A DNA stretch of 64,000 nt from Gonocerus acuteangulatus (GCA_946811695.1 OX328132.1:92178814-92242813); one strand, 5' to 3'. Numbered from the stretch's first letter, positions 1 through 10,843 are shown. A program made the numbers and translations. The notes: a model not told the origin generated them from the sequence alone.

Positions 1-105
1 TGCGGATGCTAGGGATCCATCTTTGGAGGAACCTAGTAGCACCGCGTTGAATGAAGCAGAAGCCCAGGTCCTCCAAGGTCTGTAGCATCCAACAGTAAGT
101 AATTC
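1..105 (+). mobile_element. RTE-like LINE, extreme 3' end
   Basis: The stretch ending near base 92 reads AEAQVLQGL then stop, a common C-terminus of RTE-type endonuclease/reverse transcriptase ORFs. The same ending, with closely similar DNA after the stop, recurs at the end of the larger LINE remnant at 61350-62490. Only the last few codons and a short 3' tail are in the window; the rest lies off the left edge. Confidence 0.6.
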
Positions 106-234
106 ATTCATTCATTAGTTGATTTTTTTCATTTTGACTAAAACCACAGTTGATTGTTGCTATGTAGATGGTCTTCACTTGAGGCGTGGCCATTGTAGCG
201 GATGGTTCACCTACGTTCTATTAGGCTGTATTTA

Positions 235-310
235 GTGTTTAACCACCTGAAGAGGCATCAGTTTAAGCGAAACATGTAAAGCTATTTTAATAAATTGACT
301 ATTATTTTAA
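235..310 (+). other. Possible Penelope-type terminal remnant
   Basis: CTGAAGA is followed 15 bases later by GAAAC and then AATAAA. This is the order seen at the 3' end of the Penelope-like element at 11691. Stem II pairing is poor, so this is at best a decayed relative. Confidence 0.25.
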
Positions 311-595
311 TTTAGAATTTTATTCAATGATCTGCGTACATATGAAGAATCGAAATCTGTCTAAAAAAGTTTTAAACAAACTCTTCTTATACATAAAGAA
401 AACTTACGTACGTAAAGTATGCCTTTCTGGTTAGGAATAGGTACCTATGCAATACAAGTTTTGTTCAGATATATTAACCGCCACAAATTAATTGTTCATA
501 TGTACTTAAACAAAGTACATAGGAGAAAAAATTCGCCAAGTCTAAACTAATAAATATTTAAGTTGAAGGTAAGGATGGGGAAGGATCAATGGATT

Positions 596-809
596 CTTGA
601 AATAACTTGCAGGAGTTGCCCCCCAAAATTGTTTAAAACATTAACTTCAAAATGATGAACCTTAACATGAAATGATCAAAATTATAATTGACCTTAGCAT
701 GACTTAATTTAAGATGCCTGAAGTTGAACCTAAACAGGTTCAAAACGTTGCAATTATAACTTAATGTTTTAAACAATTTTGGGGAGCAACTCCTGCTAGT
801 TATTTCAAG
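596..809. mobile_element. Hairpin MITE, 214 bp
   Basis: The first and last ~48 bp are near-perfect inverted repeats starting CTTGAAATAACT, with a central non-coding spacer of about 118 bp. No protein frame is credible; the open frame on the minus strand here only runs through the inverted repeat. Target duplication is not clear. Superfamily not assigned. Confidence 0.75.
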
Positions 810-1160
810 ACTAACAAATATTATTGGACTCCAGGCAGGGACACATGGATTTTGGCATCCGATGATTAATGGACATGCTGGGACGTCCCGGAAACGAAAG
901 TGCATACAGACTTCCCAAAAACGCATCTACAGACACAACCCATAAAGTTCTATAACGCACCTTTCTGAAAAGTAGAACATCTACTAAGGCAACTTACTTT
1001 AACAAGAAGTAAAGAAAAAACAAAACAAATTCAATTAAAGGCAGTCATCTCTTCACATTTATAGACAGTATTCTCTAGAGGTGCAAACTAAAAGTTTATT
1101 TCAGCAGGCTAACTCGAGTATTGACTGTACATAGACCTAATCAAAGATACTTATTGATAT
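810..1160. other. AT-rich sequence, nothing recognised
   Basis: No convincing frame, RNA or repeat is seen apart from short A/T runs. Confidence 0.5.
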
Positions 1161-1164
1161 TGGG

Positions 1165-1342
1165 TGGTCCCTGTGGTCTAGTAGCTAACGCCTTATGCGA
1201 GAGATAGTGGGTTCGAATTCCTCCGGCAGCAGGAATTTTGTCATCTCACTGCTGGTTGCGAAAATTGCTTGCTGCACCATGGATGTCGGCGGTAATGGCC
1301 CAGTTGTTAATGCGCCGTAAAAAAAAAACAAATAAAAAAAAT
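1165..1342 (+). mobile_element. tRNA-derived SINE (family 1)
   Basis: The head has a tRNA-like A box (TGGTCTAGTAGC) and a B box (GGTTCGAATTC, 1210-1220). The body, with CATCTCACTG and GGATGTCGGCGGTAATGGCC, leads to an A-rich tail at 1318-1342. Relatives lie at 51474-51638 (+), 21513-21640 (-), 27639-28855 (-, interrupted) and 56907-56958 (-, tail only). Confidence 0.85.
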
Positions 1343-1972
1343 GACAATATACATAAGTAAAACAATTCTAATGTCTGTATTGAAATATAATTTTGTTTTT
1401 ACTTTCTTCCTTCTAAACGAAGTTAAAATTCTTAAATTGCGGCTTGGATAATTGTGAAACATGTGGGCAACTTTTCATTGTCGCTTTTGCGTGCCTGAAA
1501 CCAAAATTCTGTTTTCCTTTATCTTCTTAAAAAATGCTACAATGCTTTTATTCGACTCCCTGAACAAAAATGTCTATATAATGTACATCTGGAAGCCTAT
1601 TACGCAAATCTCTGAGCTCTATAATTTTGTTCCAGTGTATATTGCCAAACCCGAGTGTTCCGGCGGGTAAATTCTACTGATTAATGAACTTGACATTTTC
1701 TATAAGACAAAGTATTATTTTTTTCTAAATTTAATCAAAATATGAACATTTATAAAGGCTTTAGAGCGTGCATACTAGCATGCTCCCACAATCACGAATT
1801 TTTGGAGGGATTATGGAATCACTGATACAATACAGAGGTTTCAGACAAAAATAAAGTGTTATTTTGAAGCATTTCAAGAATTTACAATTTTTTACAAGAC
1901 AAAAGGTTGAGACGAAGGAGCAGAAGAGAAGGCGGATGCTGTCCTCTTGAGGCTTTTTTTTTTCTCTTTCAG
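1343..1972. other. AT-rich sequence upstream of the 1973-2343 exon
   Basis: No supported gene. A short open frame at 1461-1670 has no recognisable domain. The last ~20 bases form a strong polypyrimidine tract ending in the acceptor AG at 1971-1972. Confidence 0.5.
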
Positions 1973-2343
1973 ACCCCTTTAAAGCTCTTTTAGACGACGG
2001 GGGTTCTTGTGTACTAGTGGAGAAACGTGAAATAGAAAATGAGTTGGAGAATAAAGGATTGTCGGTGGGTGGTGTAGTGGAGGCTGGATTTCATTTCTAC
2101 CCAAGAAAAAATATTCAGTTATCAGGTTACCCGTCTGCTCCCTTCATTCATACCTTAATAAAGGAGAAGTTCTTCAGTAGAGAGGTGTATGGCGATATGG
2201 CAATGTTTAGCCATAGGCATATCCTTGGCACGTACTCGTATGTCAACCGCACATCCAAGTTTCGCGTTTTCCACAAGCAGTATACCATACACGATTATAT
2301 CTCAGGTAGAGAGGTTGTCATGATAGACGGGGTTCGGACATAA
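1973..2343 (+). CDS. Candidate terminal exon of an unrecognised host gene
   Basis: A T-rich tract ending CTCTTTCAG precedes an open frame (2 bases, then 122 codons) that starts PFKALLDDGGSCVLVEK and ends MIDGVRT with stop TAA at 2341. A polyadenylation signal AATAAA follows at 2367. There is no in-frame ATG near the start; the frame runs back to the acceptor, so it reads as a last exon joined to upstream exons off the window or unidentified. The protein has mixed hydrophobic and charged content, no transmembrane segment and no low complexity, as expected for real coding DNA. I do not recognise the family. A very weak resemblance to the ligand-binding lobe of divergent insect ionotropic receptors crossed my mind, but no diagnostic motif is present. 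Confidence 0.5.
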
Positions 2344-2366
2344 TAGTTAAACAAAACACATTTTTA

Positions 2367-2372
2367 AATAAA
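2367..2372 (+). promoter_or_regulatory. Polyadenylation signal AATAAA
   Basis: AATAAA lies 24 bases after the stop codon of the candidate exon ending at 2343, a placement that supports it being a terminal exon. Confidence 0.4.
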
Positions 2373-3709
2373 AAACGAGTTTGTATTTATACCAACGTTT
2401 TGGCTTCATCAGTGCTATAGAACAAAATCCGACTGCGTGATCTTAGCGTGGTTCCGTTCATATTATCCTTAGTGCCATAGTAATGGAATAGAAGAAGTTA
2501 TTGATTTGATCTTTCGTAAAAAATATATAAAACGAAATCTTAAAGAGAAGGAACTTTAAGGTGCCACAGCAGAAAACTGCTGTGTCGTAGGCGGAAATTT
2601 TTCATCCTCTGTCTCAACGTTCGCATTAGGAGACACTATAACACTGTTTCTGATTTTCTAACTTTCTTTCACTAAAATACTCATTTAACTGTTAAATTCA
2701 ATTAAAAAACACAATTAAAAAGGAAAACACAGACAAAACCTATTTTACAAAAACACTTTCGAGGGCGGGAAGAAACGCACTAAAAATGGACAATATGATT
2801 ACAAAAATTAGCTTAAAATAAGTAATTATAACGTTCAAATATAAATATCAGCCAGTGAATATATTAAAGGATAATTTATTAAATTACAACATGAGCATGA
2901 AGTGGAGTTAATAGCAGGGCTAATGTTTAGGAGTGTATCATTTTAATTGAACAGGCTAATTAAGTTAACAATATTTAAATAATGCTTGTCACTTTTTTTC
3001 CAATATTACAAAGAGTCTGAATGCCCTTAATTGCCTTAACGGCGGAAGGAAGCTGAAGCCACTCTTCCAATTCGAATTGTGGAACCGGAAAAAAGTTCTT
3101 GGACGAGTCTATTGGAGAGGATAAGAAGTTGGATCCACCCACGCGTGGATATGTTCCTTCCAAGGTCCTCACATTCTCCGACATCTATCTCGCTTTCAAC
3201 CTTTAAAGTCCATTATGTTCCCTAAAATATTACCGGTGTAAGGTTGATATCTTAATCTTCCCTCTATCGTGTTCGTATCTTTCCCGTGTCTATTCCTTAT
3301 TATTTGTTCCACACATTTCTCAGAGGTTCCGATACATCCACTCTACCTAACAACCCTCTTCGTTCCTTTCAATATGGAAATATCACTGTTCCTAAATCTC
3401 CTGATGCTTTTTATTTTTAAAACCTTGTATTCCATTTTTTATTTAAACATTTGATCCTTCCACCATTCGGTGAGCTCATTTATAACGTATCCGGTAATAA
3501 TGAATTTCCCCTTTAAAATTAAATTTATGTATCCCTTTAAAGGACTTAATAGGAAATAATATGGTGCACAATAATTGCGTAACCCAAGAAAATGGCTCAT
3601 TAAGGTAACGGTCATAAGTTAAAATCGGTTATTTCTCAATTACATTAACGAATTCCGAAGGATGTAGCTTTTGATAGAATGTTTAATGATTTTCTCTAAA
3701 TTTTCATTA
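2373..3709. other. AT-rich non-coding stretch
   Basis: On the minus strand near 2390-2412 is CTGATGA followed closely by AAAACGTT, a weak echo of Penelope terminal sequence. A 69-residue minus-strand frame at 2975-3184 has no recognisable domain and is not called. The rest shows only AT-rich sequence. Confidence 0.4.
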
Positions 3710-4275
3710 AGGGGTAATACTACCTTGTTCGATCAAAATCAATGTCATTTTCTTCAATTTATAAATAACAAATAAATCAATATTTTTCAATTCTTTATAT
3801 TAAAGGTTTTATATGGGATGTTAAAGTATCCAAAAAAAAAAAAAAATAGATTCAATTCTTCGCAAAAAAAATGGCGGTGCTGTGTCTGACAAACGGAAAC
3901 CCGCTTTTTTCACGTGCGGTAGCCTGCATGCGGCAATTTTTAATGTAGAAAAAAAACCTAAAGTTATTTCGAATGAAGAAGGTTAAATCTAGTAAAGTAC
4001 GTGGGATTTTTTAGAAAAAATCCTACGTGCTTTACTAGCAAATATCATTAAGAAGCTGCAGTTAAAATTTGAAGTTAATCGGGCAGAAACTGAAGTCGCC
4101 AGAGTATAACATATAACATAGAAAAACATAGTTTTGAGAAAACGACTTTTACGACGTTTAATGTTTTCAAATGTTCATTTTTTTCCTATTTAATTTTTTC
4201 ATACTTTCTCGTATTAAAGATAAAAAAAATGGAGGATCAAAAAAAGAAAAAAAGGCACAAGGTAGTATTACCCCT
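3710..4275. mobile_element. Tc1/mariner-type MITE, 566 bp
   Basis: The ends are 19-bp inverted repeats beginning AGGGGTAATACTACC and are flanked by TA on both sides (3708-3709 and 4276-4277), fitting a TA-targeting DDE element. The interior is non-coding and includes a second hairpin at 3990-4038. No transposase is encoded, so it would be mobilised in trans. Confidence 0.7.
3990..4038. repeat. Internal hairpin of the 3710-4275 MITE
   Basis: Arms of about 22 bp (CTAGTAAAGTACGTGGGATT and its near-perfect inverse) are separated by a few bases. Confidence 0.7.
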
Positions 4276-4705
4276 TAGTAGAGGCCAACGACCAGTTTTA
4301 TAGAAATGGAGATTTCCTTTAGCACGAAATTGTTATTGGCCTGTATCGCCCGCAATTTTTATTGTTTCAAAATGCACATGTGTTGTGTTACTAATGAGAA
4401 AGATCTTGGTGAAAATAAGACAAGCTGGGTCATTAAGAATGGTTCTTAGTATCCCTCCTAATTATCTATTCCAGTTCTGGCGCGTTTGATTTATATTTAA
4501 ACATGAGTTCCAATATTCCCAGATAGCCGGGTAACTATGTCTTCTGCTTTTTGCCTTTCATACATGCTTAGATAAGATGAGATCTTTTTAAGGCTTAGTC
4601 CTAACAATAACATTCAAGAGTTCCATATCTTATTAACATTTAATCATTCTATAAGACCTTTTCGTTGCTAAACTACAATCCTTTCAGAAGTTTTTTCTTA
4701 TCTCA
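4276..4705. other. Unassigned AT-rich sequence
   Basis: No feature seen. Confidence 0.4.
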
Positions 4706-5389
4706 ATGGCCAACGCTATTCCTAAAATCCTAACATTTCAAGACATCTATTATCCTAGCATCAAACGATTCCATAGATCCCTTAGCTTCCTTCAGTACAA
4801 CTATTCCAAAGGTTCTGTAGGAGATATCCTAATGTCCAACCATTTAACTAAAATCTTTACATTCCAAAAGTCCTCTATCATCCTAACACCAAACGATTCC
4901 ATAGATCCTCTGGCTTCTTTAAGCACAACTATTCCAAAGGTTCTGTAGTAGCTATCCTAATGTCCAACCATTTAACTAAAATCTTAACATTCCAAAAGTC
5001 CTTTATCATCCTAACACCAAACGATTCCATAGATCCCCTAGCTTCCTTAATTACAACTATTCCAAAGGTTCTGTAGTAGCTATCCTAATGTCCAACCTTT
5101 TAACTAAAATCTTAACATTCCAAAAGTCCTCTATTATCCTAACACCAAACGATTCCATAGATCCTCTAACTTCTTTAAGCACAACTATTCCAAAAGTTCT
5201 GTAGTAGGTATCCTAATGCCCAACCATTTACCTGAAATCGTAACATTCCAAAAGTCCTCTATTATCCTAGCATTAAACGATTCCATTGATCCCCTAGCTT
5301 CCTTATGTACAACTATTCCAGAAGTTCTGAAGTAGGTATCCTAATGTCCAACAATTTTCCTAAAATCCTAACATTCCAGAAGTCTGCTG
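4706..5389. repeat. Tandem array, 128-bp unit, about 5 copies
   Basis: The marker AAACGATTCCAT recurs at 4763, 4891, 5019, 5147 and 5275, an exact 128-bp spacing. Units are 85-95% alike by eye. An 80-codon open frame at its start is a by-product of the repeat, not a gene. Confidence 0.9.
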
Positions 5390-5870
5390 GTCAATGAAAA
5401 GTCTGGCCTTCTTGTACTTATAATGATGATGAGACCTGAACCATCATCGGATCTACGACATAATAAATCTTTCGCTAGGACTCGCTGAATGCTGCGTACG
5501 ATGTGTTCGAATGATGAAAGAACCGACAATGGGATTTGGTTGTGGGTTGGCCTTGAGCGTTGAACCAGCTGCTCGCGGAGCAGTCACACTCAGCCCTTGT
5601 ATCGTTACCTAGAAGATGGCTCTGCCACGGGCCTACCTGCTAACCCCCTTCTACCTATTCACACCCCGCTACGACCTGCTCGGTTTTTTGAAAAGGAGAA
5701 GGCCGTCCTCCGGGATGTTTCATTCTGCCGCACAATGAGTCCTCCTTCCCCGAAGCAGTAAAATCCCGGAAGGAGTTCAATGAGCCTATTACTGTCGGAG
5801 TATTTATGCCTGCGTTAAGGCACTCCGGCGAACGGCGATAAAAAGACCATAAACCCCAACATATTTTATT
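5390..5870. other. GC-richer island, unassigned
   Basis: This stretch is clearly less AT-rich than its surroundings, with many CpGs, but carries no long frame. It may be a decayed element body or an untranslated exon; nothing decides between them. Confidence 0.35.
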
Positions 5871-6264
5871 TTTGCAATTGTATTTTAAAAGAGACCAAGG
5901 ATTCCAGATACTATAAAATCAGAACATTCATCAAAAACTGGACCAATTCGGAAGAGCTCATGAGAAATGTCGAAAGTCACGAAAAAACCTGTCGTTCAAA
6001 TATATTTTTATGTATAGACATAAATATATAAGATAATGTAAACATTTTTTGACTGGCTAATAAAATTGTTTGATTATGAGGATATTTGGCACAAAAATAC
6101 TTAGTCTAGAACGAATGGCTAAGTGCGTAAGCCAGCAATCGGAACATTGTTTTTTCAGCGAAATTCACATGAAATTCGGCTGGCTTATTTTATCATTGTA
6201 GGTTGGGTTGGCCTAATGATTGATTTGAATGAATTTTTTATTATATTCGCATCAATTCTGCACC
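5871..6264. repeat. AT-rich spacer with a fragment of repeat family A
   Basis: Bases 6060-6180 (GGCACAAAAATACTTAG ... GCGAAATTCACATG) resemble the part of family A that is better preserved at 33300-33400 and, inverted, at 52300-52400. Confidence 0.4.
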
Positions 6265-6269
6265 AACGA

Positions 6270-6530
6270 TGTATATTATAATCTGTTCTCATACCTGTTG
6301 GTGAAGACCGTGGTCACTGGCATCGGTGCAAGCACTGTGGGCGAGCGCTTTCGACGTAAGTATGTCATTATCAAGCCACTGTTAAGTTAGCACTGTTAAG
6401 GAGTGCTAACTTAACAGTGGCTTGATAAAGACGTACTTACGACTCCTAAGCGCTCGCCCACAGTACTCGCACCGATGCCAGTTACGACGGTCTTCACCAA
6501 CAGGTATGACAACAGTATATTTACTGGTGG
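6270..6530. repeat. Long foldback hairpin, ~110-130-bp arms
   Basis: The inner 26 bp of each arm (6369-6394 and 6402-6427) are perfect inverses around a 7-base loop at 6395-6401. Pairing continues with scattered mismatches out to about 6270 and 6530, including the shared CTGTTGGTGAAGACCGT and GTGGGCGAGCGCTT segments. It is non-coding. It may be a foldback transposon or a hairpin RNA locus. Confidence 0.85.
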
Positions 6531-6534
6531 ACCT

Positions 6535-8036
6535 AACCCCTCAGATTATTTACCTATATTATAATCAGCTGATCTCAGTCGTGATATGGATGTGTAGTGG
6601 ACTGTTCATGTATATACAAGCAATAAATAAAGTGGTGCTGAAGAAAAGAATGTACTGATTTTTTTACTTCTACCATAAGTTAATGATAAGTATATATGTA
6701 TATATATATTCTGTCATTGAAAGAGGTTAATTAATTTCTGTCTGTATTATATATTGGATCCAACTCTATGGGGCGAGCCCAATCAAATATAATTAACATA
6801 ACATAATGTAAATATAGTAATTTGTAGGTATTCCTTTTGGCGATAACTACTAATAAGAAAAAAATAATTTGTTATAATAGTTAAGAGATAATTCCAGAGT
6901 TTTGACCCCCTTGTCATATCATTATCATACTCCCTATTTAGCCAGGTCACCCAATGTCGTCCTCAGCTGACACTAGCGTCATGAGGCACTATGAAAAGTC
7001 TCCGATTCCTTCGCTTGTGAAATTAAATCTGTTTCAGTGTTCCTTAAATATTCAAAAAAGACGACAAATGTGAATATGACGAGCGTAGACGGGAAAAAAA
7101 TGCCGGCCAGGGAGAAGCGGCAATCTTCAAAGGGCCGAAACCTCCTTTGGACTGTCATAAAGGCAGGAGATTTATCTTTGGGCCCAGCGACAGATCTCAC
7201 CTCACAAACTGGATTTTTTTCCACGCTTCAATGTACAATTCTCTATGTCCATCCCAATAGTTTTGCTTTTATGGCTTTCTTTAAGACACCTAGTATATCT
7301 TTCGAAACATTAAATGGCTACGATGGAGACTGGTTGGTATGAGGTGTTCATAAATGCGGTGATAATGTCTAAATGAGAGTTGTTTTTTTTTTAGTCATCA
7401 ATCGGTGGAAAACATTAATGTAGTTCTGTAAGATATCTTCTACTAATCTTTTCATTCTGTCCTGTTCTTGAAAACCGTCTCTGTAAAATAAATTAGTGCA
7501 TATGTTGTTTTTAATAAGGATTAACAAATGACGAATAAATTATACTTATATTTGTTATTAGAAAATAAACAATTATGCGTTTATGCGCTTTTGGAAAATA
7601 ACTAATGACACGTTTAATCTGTATTCGAAAAAAAAAAAAAAAATTATGATCGAATGAATAAGCTCTTGGATAAATTTTACAATGATATAGTAAAGGCTCT
7701 GCCATTTCAATTTTTTACGATAAAGAAATAATAAAGCAAAAAAAAAAAAAGAAAAAGAAAATTAGTGGGTACTTTTAAAAATTGACGGCATTTAAGAAAA
7801 GATTGGGTATTTAAAGTTATATCAAATAATAATAATTCATAATATTCCTTTATTATTTTTATTTAACTGTTTATTTGATGTTAAAAAAACCAAAAAACAT
7901 AATATATACATTGTGTACCTTCAGACCACAACGTTAAATTTACAGTTTAAAACAAATTAACTATAATCTCAATGACAATTAGTTTAATGCAATGAATGTA
8001 TTATAATATTTTTAATAGTTGACCCTTCCATAGCTC
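6535..8036. other. AT-rich spacer
   Basis: Mostly AT-rich with A runs at 7628 and 7738. A 101-codon frame at 7037-7342 sits in a slightly GC-richer patch but shows no domain and has an equally open antisense frame, so it is not called. Confidence 0.4.
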
Positions 8037-8279
8037 TCTAATTCCACAAAAATCCCAAATTCGCTATCTAGGACTAATACTTGACAAACGACAAAGACCC
8101 AGAAGCGACAAGAACTCAGCCGACGGTACAGACTATTATTAAACCTACTTGACAGACGATCTAATCTCACACTAACTAACAAACGCCTTATTTACACGAC
8201 CATTCTCAGACCAATATGTACTAACGGTATTCAACTCTGGGGTTCAACAAAGCCTTCCGACTCCGACAAAGTCCAATCT

Positions 8280-8516
8280 ATGCAGTCTAAAATTCTCCGG
8301 AAAATAACGGATGCTCTGTTTTATGTCTCCAATTTGACCCTCCATAATGACCTTAATATCCCTTTTATCCTACCTTTAGCCAAATCCCTCAACCGCAAAT
8401 TCCATTCCAACCTACACGGCCATCCTAACTCCTTAATAAACTCTCTATCCTCCCAGCACATTCCTCACAACCCCATTCGCCGACTGAAACGCAAGTGGCC
8501 AAGAGATCAACTCTAG
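8280..8516 (+). pseudogene. Jockey-type RT C-terminus (intact part)
   Basis: This 78-codon frame is the longest intact piece of the LINE ORF and begins inside the protein, so its first Met is not a true start. It reads MQSKILRKITDALFY near the start and ends RLKRKWPRDQL. A related end, RSLNRQWPRDKLI, is at 17948-17989. Confidence 0.8.
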
Positions 8517-8554
8517 AACGTGTATATCTGTGAAAAAAATAAATAAATAAATTC

Positions 8555-8700
8555 TGTCTAGTGGGTACTACAACTGTGCAGCTTCCCACCTCATGTCTAG
8601 TGGGTACTACCAACTGTGCAGCTTCCCACCTCATGTCTAGTGGGTACTACAACTGTGCAGCTTCCCACCTCATGTCTAGTGGGTACTACAACTGTGCAGC
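8555..8700 (+). repeat. 39/40-bp tandem repeat in LINE 3' UTR
   Basis: TGTCTAGTGGGTACTAC recurs at 8555, 8594, 8634 and 8673. The copies are nearly identical, implying recent expansion. Confidence 0.9.
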
Positions 8701-9049
8701 TTATATAATGTGATAATGTATCTTACACATTGTTGTAAATTCGAAATAAATAAATAAAAAAAATTAGTTGACCGTATTTGCACTTATATTGTCAAACAGT
8801 TTTTTAAAAGAAATTGCATTATCTTGCCGGGGAAATATGAGGGTTTTAAAAAGATTATTTCGTTTTTATTCCAGAGCGATCCAATAAATGAGTATACCAT
8901 TATTCATTATTAGGAAATATCTGATAATACTATTGCTGAGAAAAGAAGCCAGTGGACGTTAAATTATTCAATTATTTGGCCACCTAAGCAAAAGAAGATG
9001 CCAATATTTATTTTAAGCTTGTCATCCCTGTCCTGGCCAGAGAACACCA

Positions 9050-9268
9050 AATAGAAAATCAGTTGTTGAAGCAATATCTGTAGTTTAATGCTTACTGAAC
9101 TATTTCAGTCCTGCGCACGGGGAACGTCACTATAGAGAAAATCGTTTGTTGAAGGAATCTCTGGAGTTGTACGCCTATTGAAATTATTTCAATTGTGTTC
9201 TTGGATGTTGACACACATAGCAATAGCTGGCTGGAGTCGCAGTTTCTGTAGTAGAATGTCTCATGAAA
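9050..9268. repeat. Degenerate tandem repeat split by the Penelope insertion (left part)
   Basis: Loose units of roughly 80 bp share GTTGAAG..ATCTCTG.AGTT and CTATTGAA.TATTTCA. The array resumes at 11776 after the insertion. The last 13 bases (9256-9268) are the target duplication. Confidence 0.5.
9256..9268 (+). repeat. Target-site duplication, left copy (Penelope insertion)
   Basis: ATGTCTCATGAAA, identical to 11776-11788. Confidence 0.9.
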
Positions 9269-10843
9269 GATTTAATTGTGATTAAATCCGATAAAACTAA
9301 AAAATTAGTAATAATGAACCGAACCGAATATATGAATAAAATGAATATTTTATTGGATGATAAAAAAACTTATAAAAAGGTGAGAGTAAACCCGGGGATG
9401 GAGTTAGCTGGTAAAATTAATAAAAATGTTGAGACTTTACATAAAAATGGCTATATCGATAAATACACTAAAAATAGATTAACAGCTAACAATTATACAG
9501 AGCCTAGGATCCACGGTCTAGTAAAACTGCATAAACCTGGGAATTTATTAAGACCCATAATTAATAATATTAATGGACCTAATGACAATTTAGCAAAATT
9601 CATGCATTCATCCTTAAAATGTTTAAATACGTTATATGATTATGACATTAAAAATTCCAATGAGTTAAAAAATAAATTTAATATGATTCAGTTTGATAAG
9701 GATAAAGACTATGAATTAATCAGTTTTGATGCTGAGTCCTTATTTACCAATATATCAGTGGATGAATGTATTAAAATAATAGAAGGGAATTGGGATTTAA
9801 TAAAAAATCATACCCCGATTAAAAATAAAAAGTTATATTCTGAAGGTATCAAATTATGTACATTATTTGGTTATTTTAAATTTAATGGAGATTATTATAG
9901 ACAAGTGTATGGTTTGCCAATGGGTGGCAGATTATCGGTTGTATTAAGTAACGTCCTATTAAATAAGTTGATTTATGAACAACTCAGCAAAGCTACTGTT
10001 AAATCAGTGTTAATAACTAAATACATAGATGACTTATTATTAATAACTATAAAAGATACTTACCCTGAGCTTTTAGAGCTGTTCAATTCCTTTCATAAAA
10101 GAATAAGATTTACCCATGAATGTACAAAGAACAATAGACTGAGATATCTGGACATGGATATTACATTCCAAATTAATAAAATAGCTACTAAATGGACTAA
10201 AAAAGATGTATGTAGCACACGCATTTTAAATTTTAATTCAAATCATCCTAAAACTCATATAATTAATACAGCTAAAAATTTTATTAACACAGCTATAAAT
10301 ATAACAGATGGTATATACTTGAAAGAAATAAAAGGGAAAATTTATAAAATATTAGAGGACAATTTTTATCCAATAAGGCTAATAAATAAATTATGGTTTA
10401 ATAAAATTAGTAATAATACAGAGAGCAGTCCAACTATAATACAGGAATCACAAGAGAAACTAATAACAAATACATGCAAAGTTAAGGTAAGATCCAAGGG
10501 TAATAAGCCAAATCTAATAACTGATTATTTTAAAATATTAAACAAAACTATTGAAGATAATGGAGAAAATACTAGTAGAGGTCAGAATACTGTAATTGGA
10601 AATAATATAGCTCATAAATTGAAATATATTCCTGGTTTAACTGAAAAAATAAGGAAAGGATTAAAGAAGTATGAACATACTAATTTAAAGATTGGTCTTT
10701 ATAATGATAATAAAATTACAAATGCATTAAGTAACATGAAAGACAAAATAAATAGTATAAATAAACAAAATGTAATTTATCAAATAAATTGCAAGCAATG
10801 CATCGACAAATTATTATATTTACTGAAACTTCCCAAAATTTAA
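9263..10843 (+). CDS. Penelope-type reverse transcriptase, N-terminally truncated
   Basis: The 526-residue frame copies RNA into DNA in the Penelope family, whose RT is related to telomerase. It opens with KSDKTKKLVIMNRTEYMNKM, continues with RIHGLVKLHKPGNLLRPI, then motif A FDAESLFTNI (~residues 154-163), motif B GLPMGGRLSVVLSN (~218) and motif C YIDDLLLI with the catalytic Asp pair (~254). Motif B departs from the usual GSPLSP. The frame is AT-rich, like its surroundings. The ATG at 9263 lies in the target duplication (host DNA), so it is an accidental start, not the element's own. The C-terminal end (after YQINCKQC) leaves the correct frame and stops at 10843. Confidence 0.92.
   Translation: MKDLIVIKSDKTKKLVIMNRTEYMNKMNILLDDKKTYKKVRVNPGMELAGKINKNVETLHKNGYIDKYTKNRLTANNYTEPRIHGLVKLHKPGNLLRPIINNINGPNDNLAKFMHSSLKCLNTLYDYDIKNSNELKNKFNMIQFDKDKDYELISFDAESLFTNISVDECIKIIEGNWDLIKNHTPIKNKKLYSEGIKLCTLFGYFKFNGDYYRQVYGLPMGGRLSVVLSNVLLNKLIYEQLSKATVKSVLITKYIDDLLLITIKDTYPELLELFNSFHKRIRFTHECTKNNRLRYLDMDITFQINKIATKWTKKDVCSTRILNFNSNHPKTHIINTAKNFINTAINITDGIYLKEIKGKIYKILEDNFYPIRLINKLWFNKISNNTESSPTIIQESQEKLITNTCKVKVRSKGNKPNLITDYFKILNKTIEDNGENTSRGQNTVIGNNIAHKLKYIPGLTEKIRKGLKKYEHTNLKIGLYNDNKITNALSNMKDKINSINKQNVIYQINCKQCIDKLLYLLKLPKI

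Larger units (their letters stand above)
8037..8762 (+). mobile_element. Jockey-type LINE, 3' end with 3' UTR
   Basis: Two adjoining frames give the C-terminal part of a Jockey-clade reverse transcriptase: RYLGLILDKR in one frame, then after a frameshift near 8125 NKRLIYTTILRPICTNGIQL and LWGSTKPSDSDK, ending RLKRKWPRDQL and stop at 8514-8516. The 3' UTR holds a 39/40-bp tandem repeat and ends in an (AAAT)n-type tail near 8760, as expected for these elements. The 5' part including endonuclease and RT core is missing, typical of truncated insertion. It is non-functional. Confidence 0.85.

Noticed and set aside
2975..3184. 69-codon minus-strand frame (MSENVRTLEG...)
   Set aside because: Composition is plausible, but there is no family match I can name and no splice or polyadenylation support.
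4690..5390. CRISPR-like array
   Set aside because: The 128-bp units are similar along their whole length; there are no short identical repeats with unique spacers, and the DNA is eukaryotic.
7037..7342. 101-codon frame in a GC-richer patch
   Set aside because: An 81-codon antisense frame is equally open and neither shows a domain or splice context.
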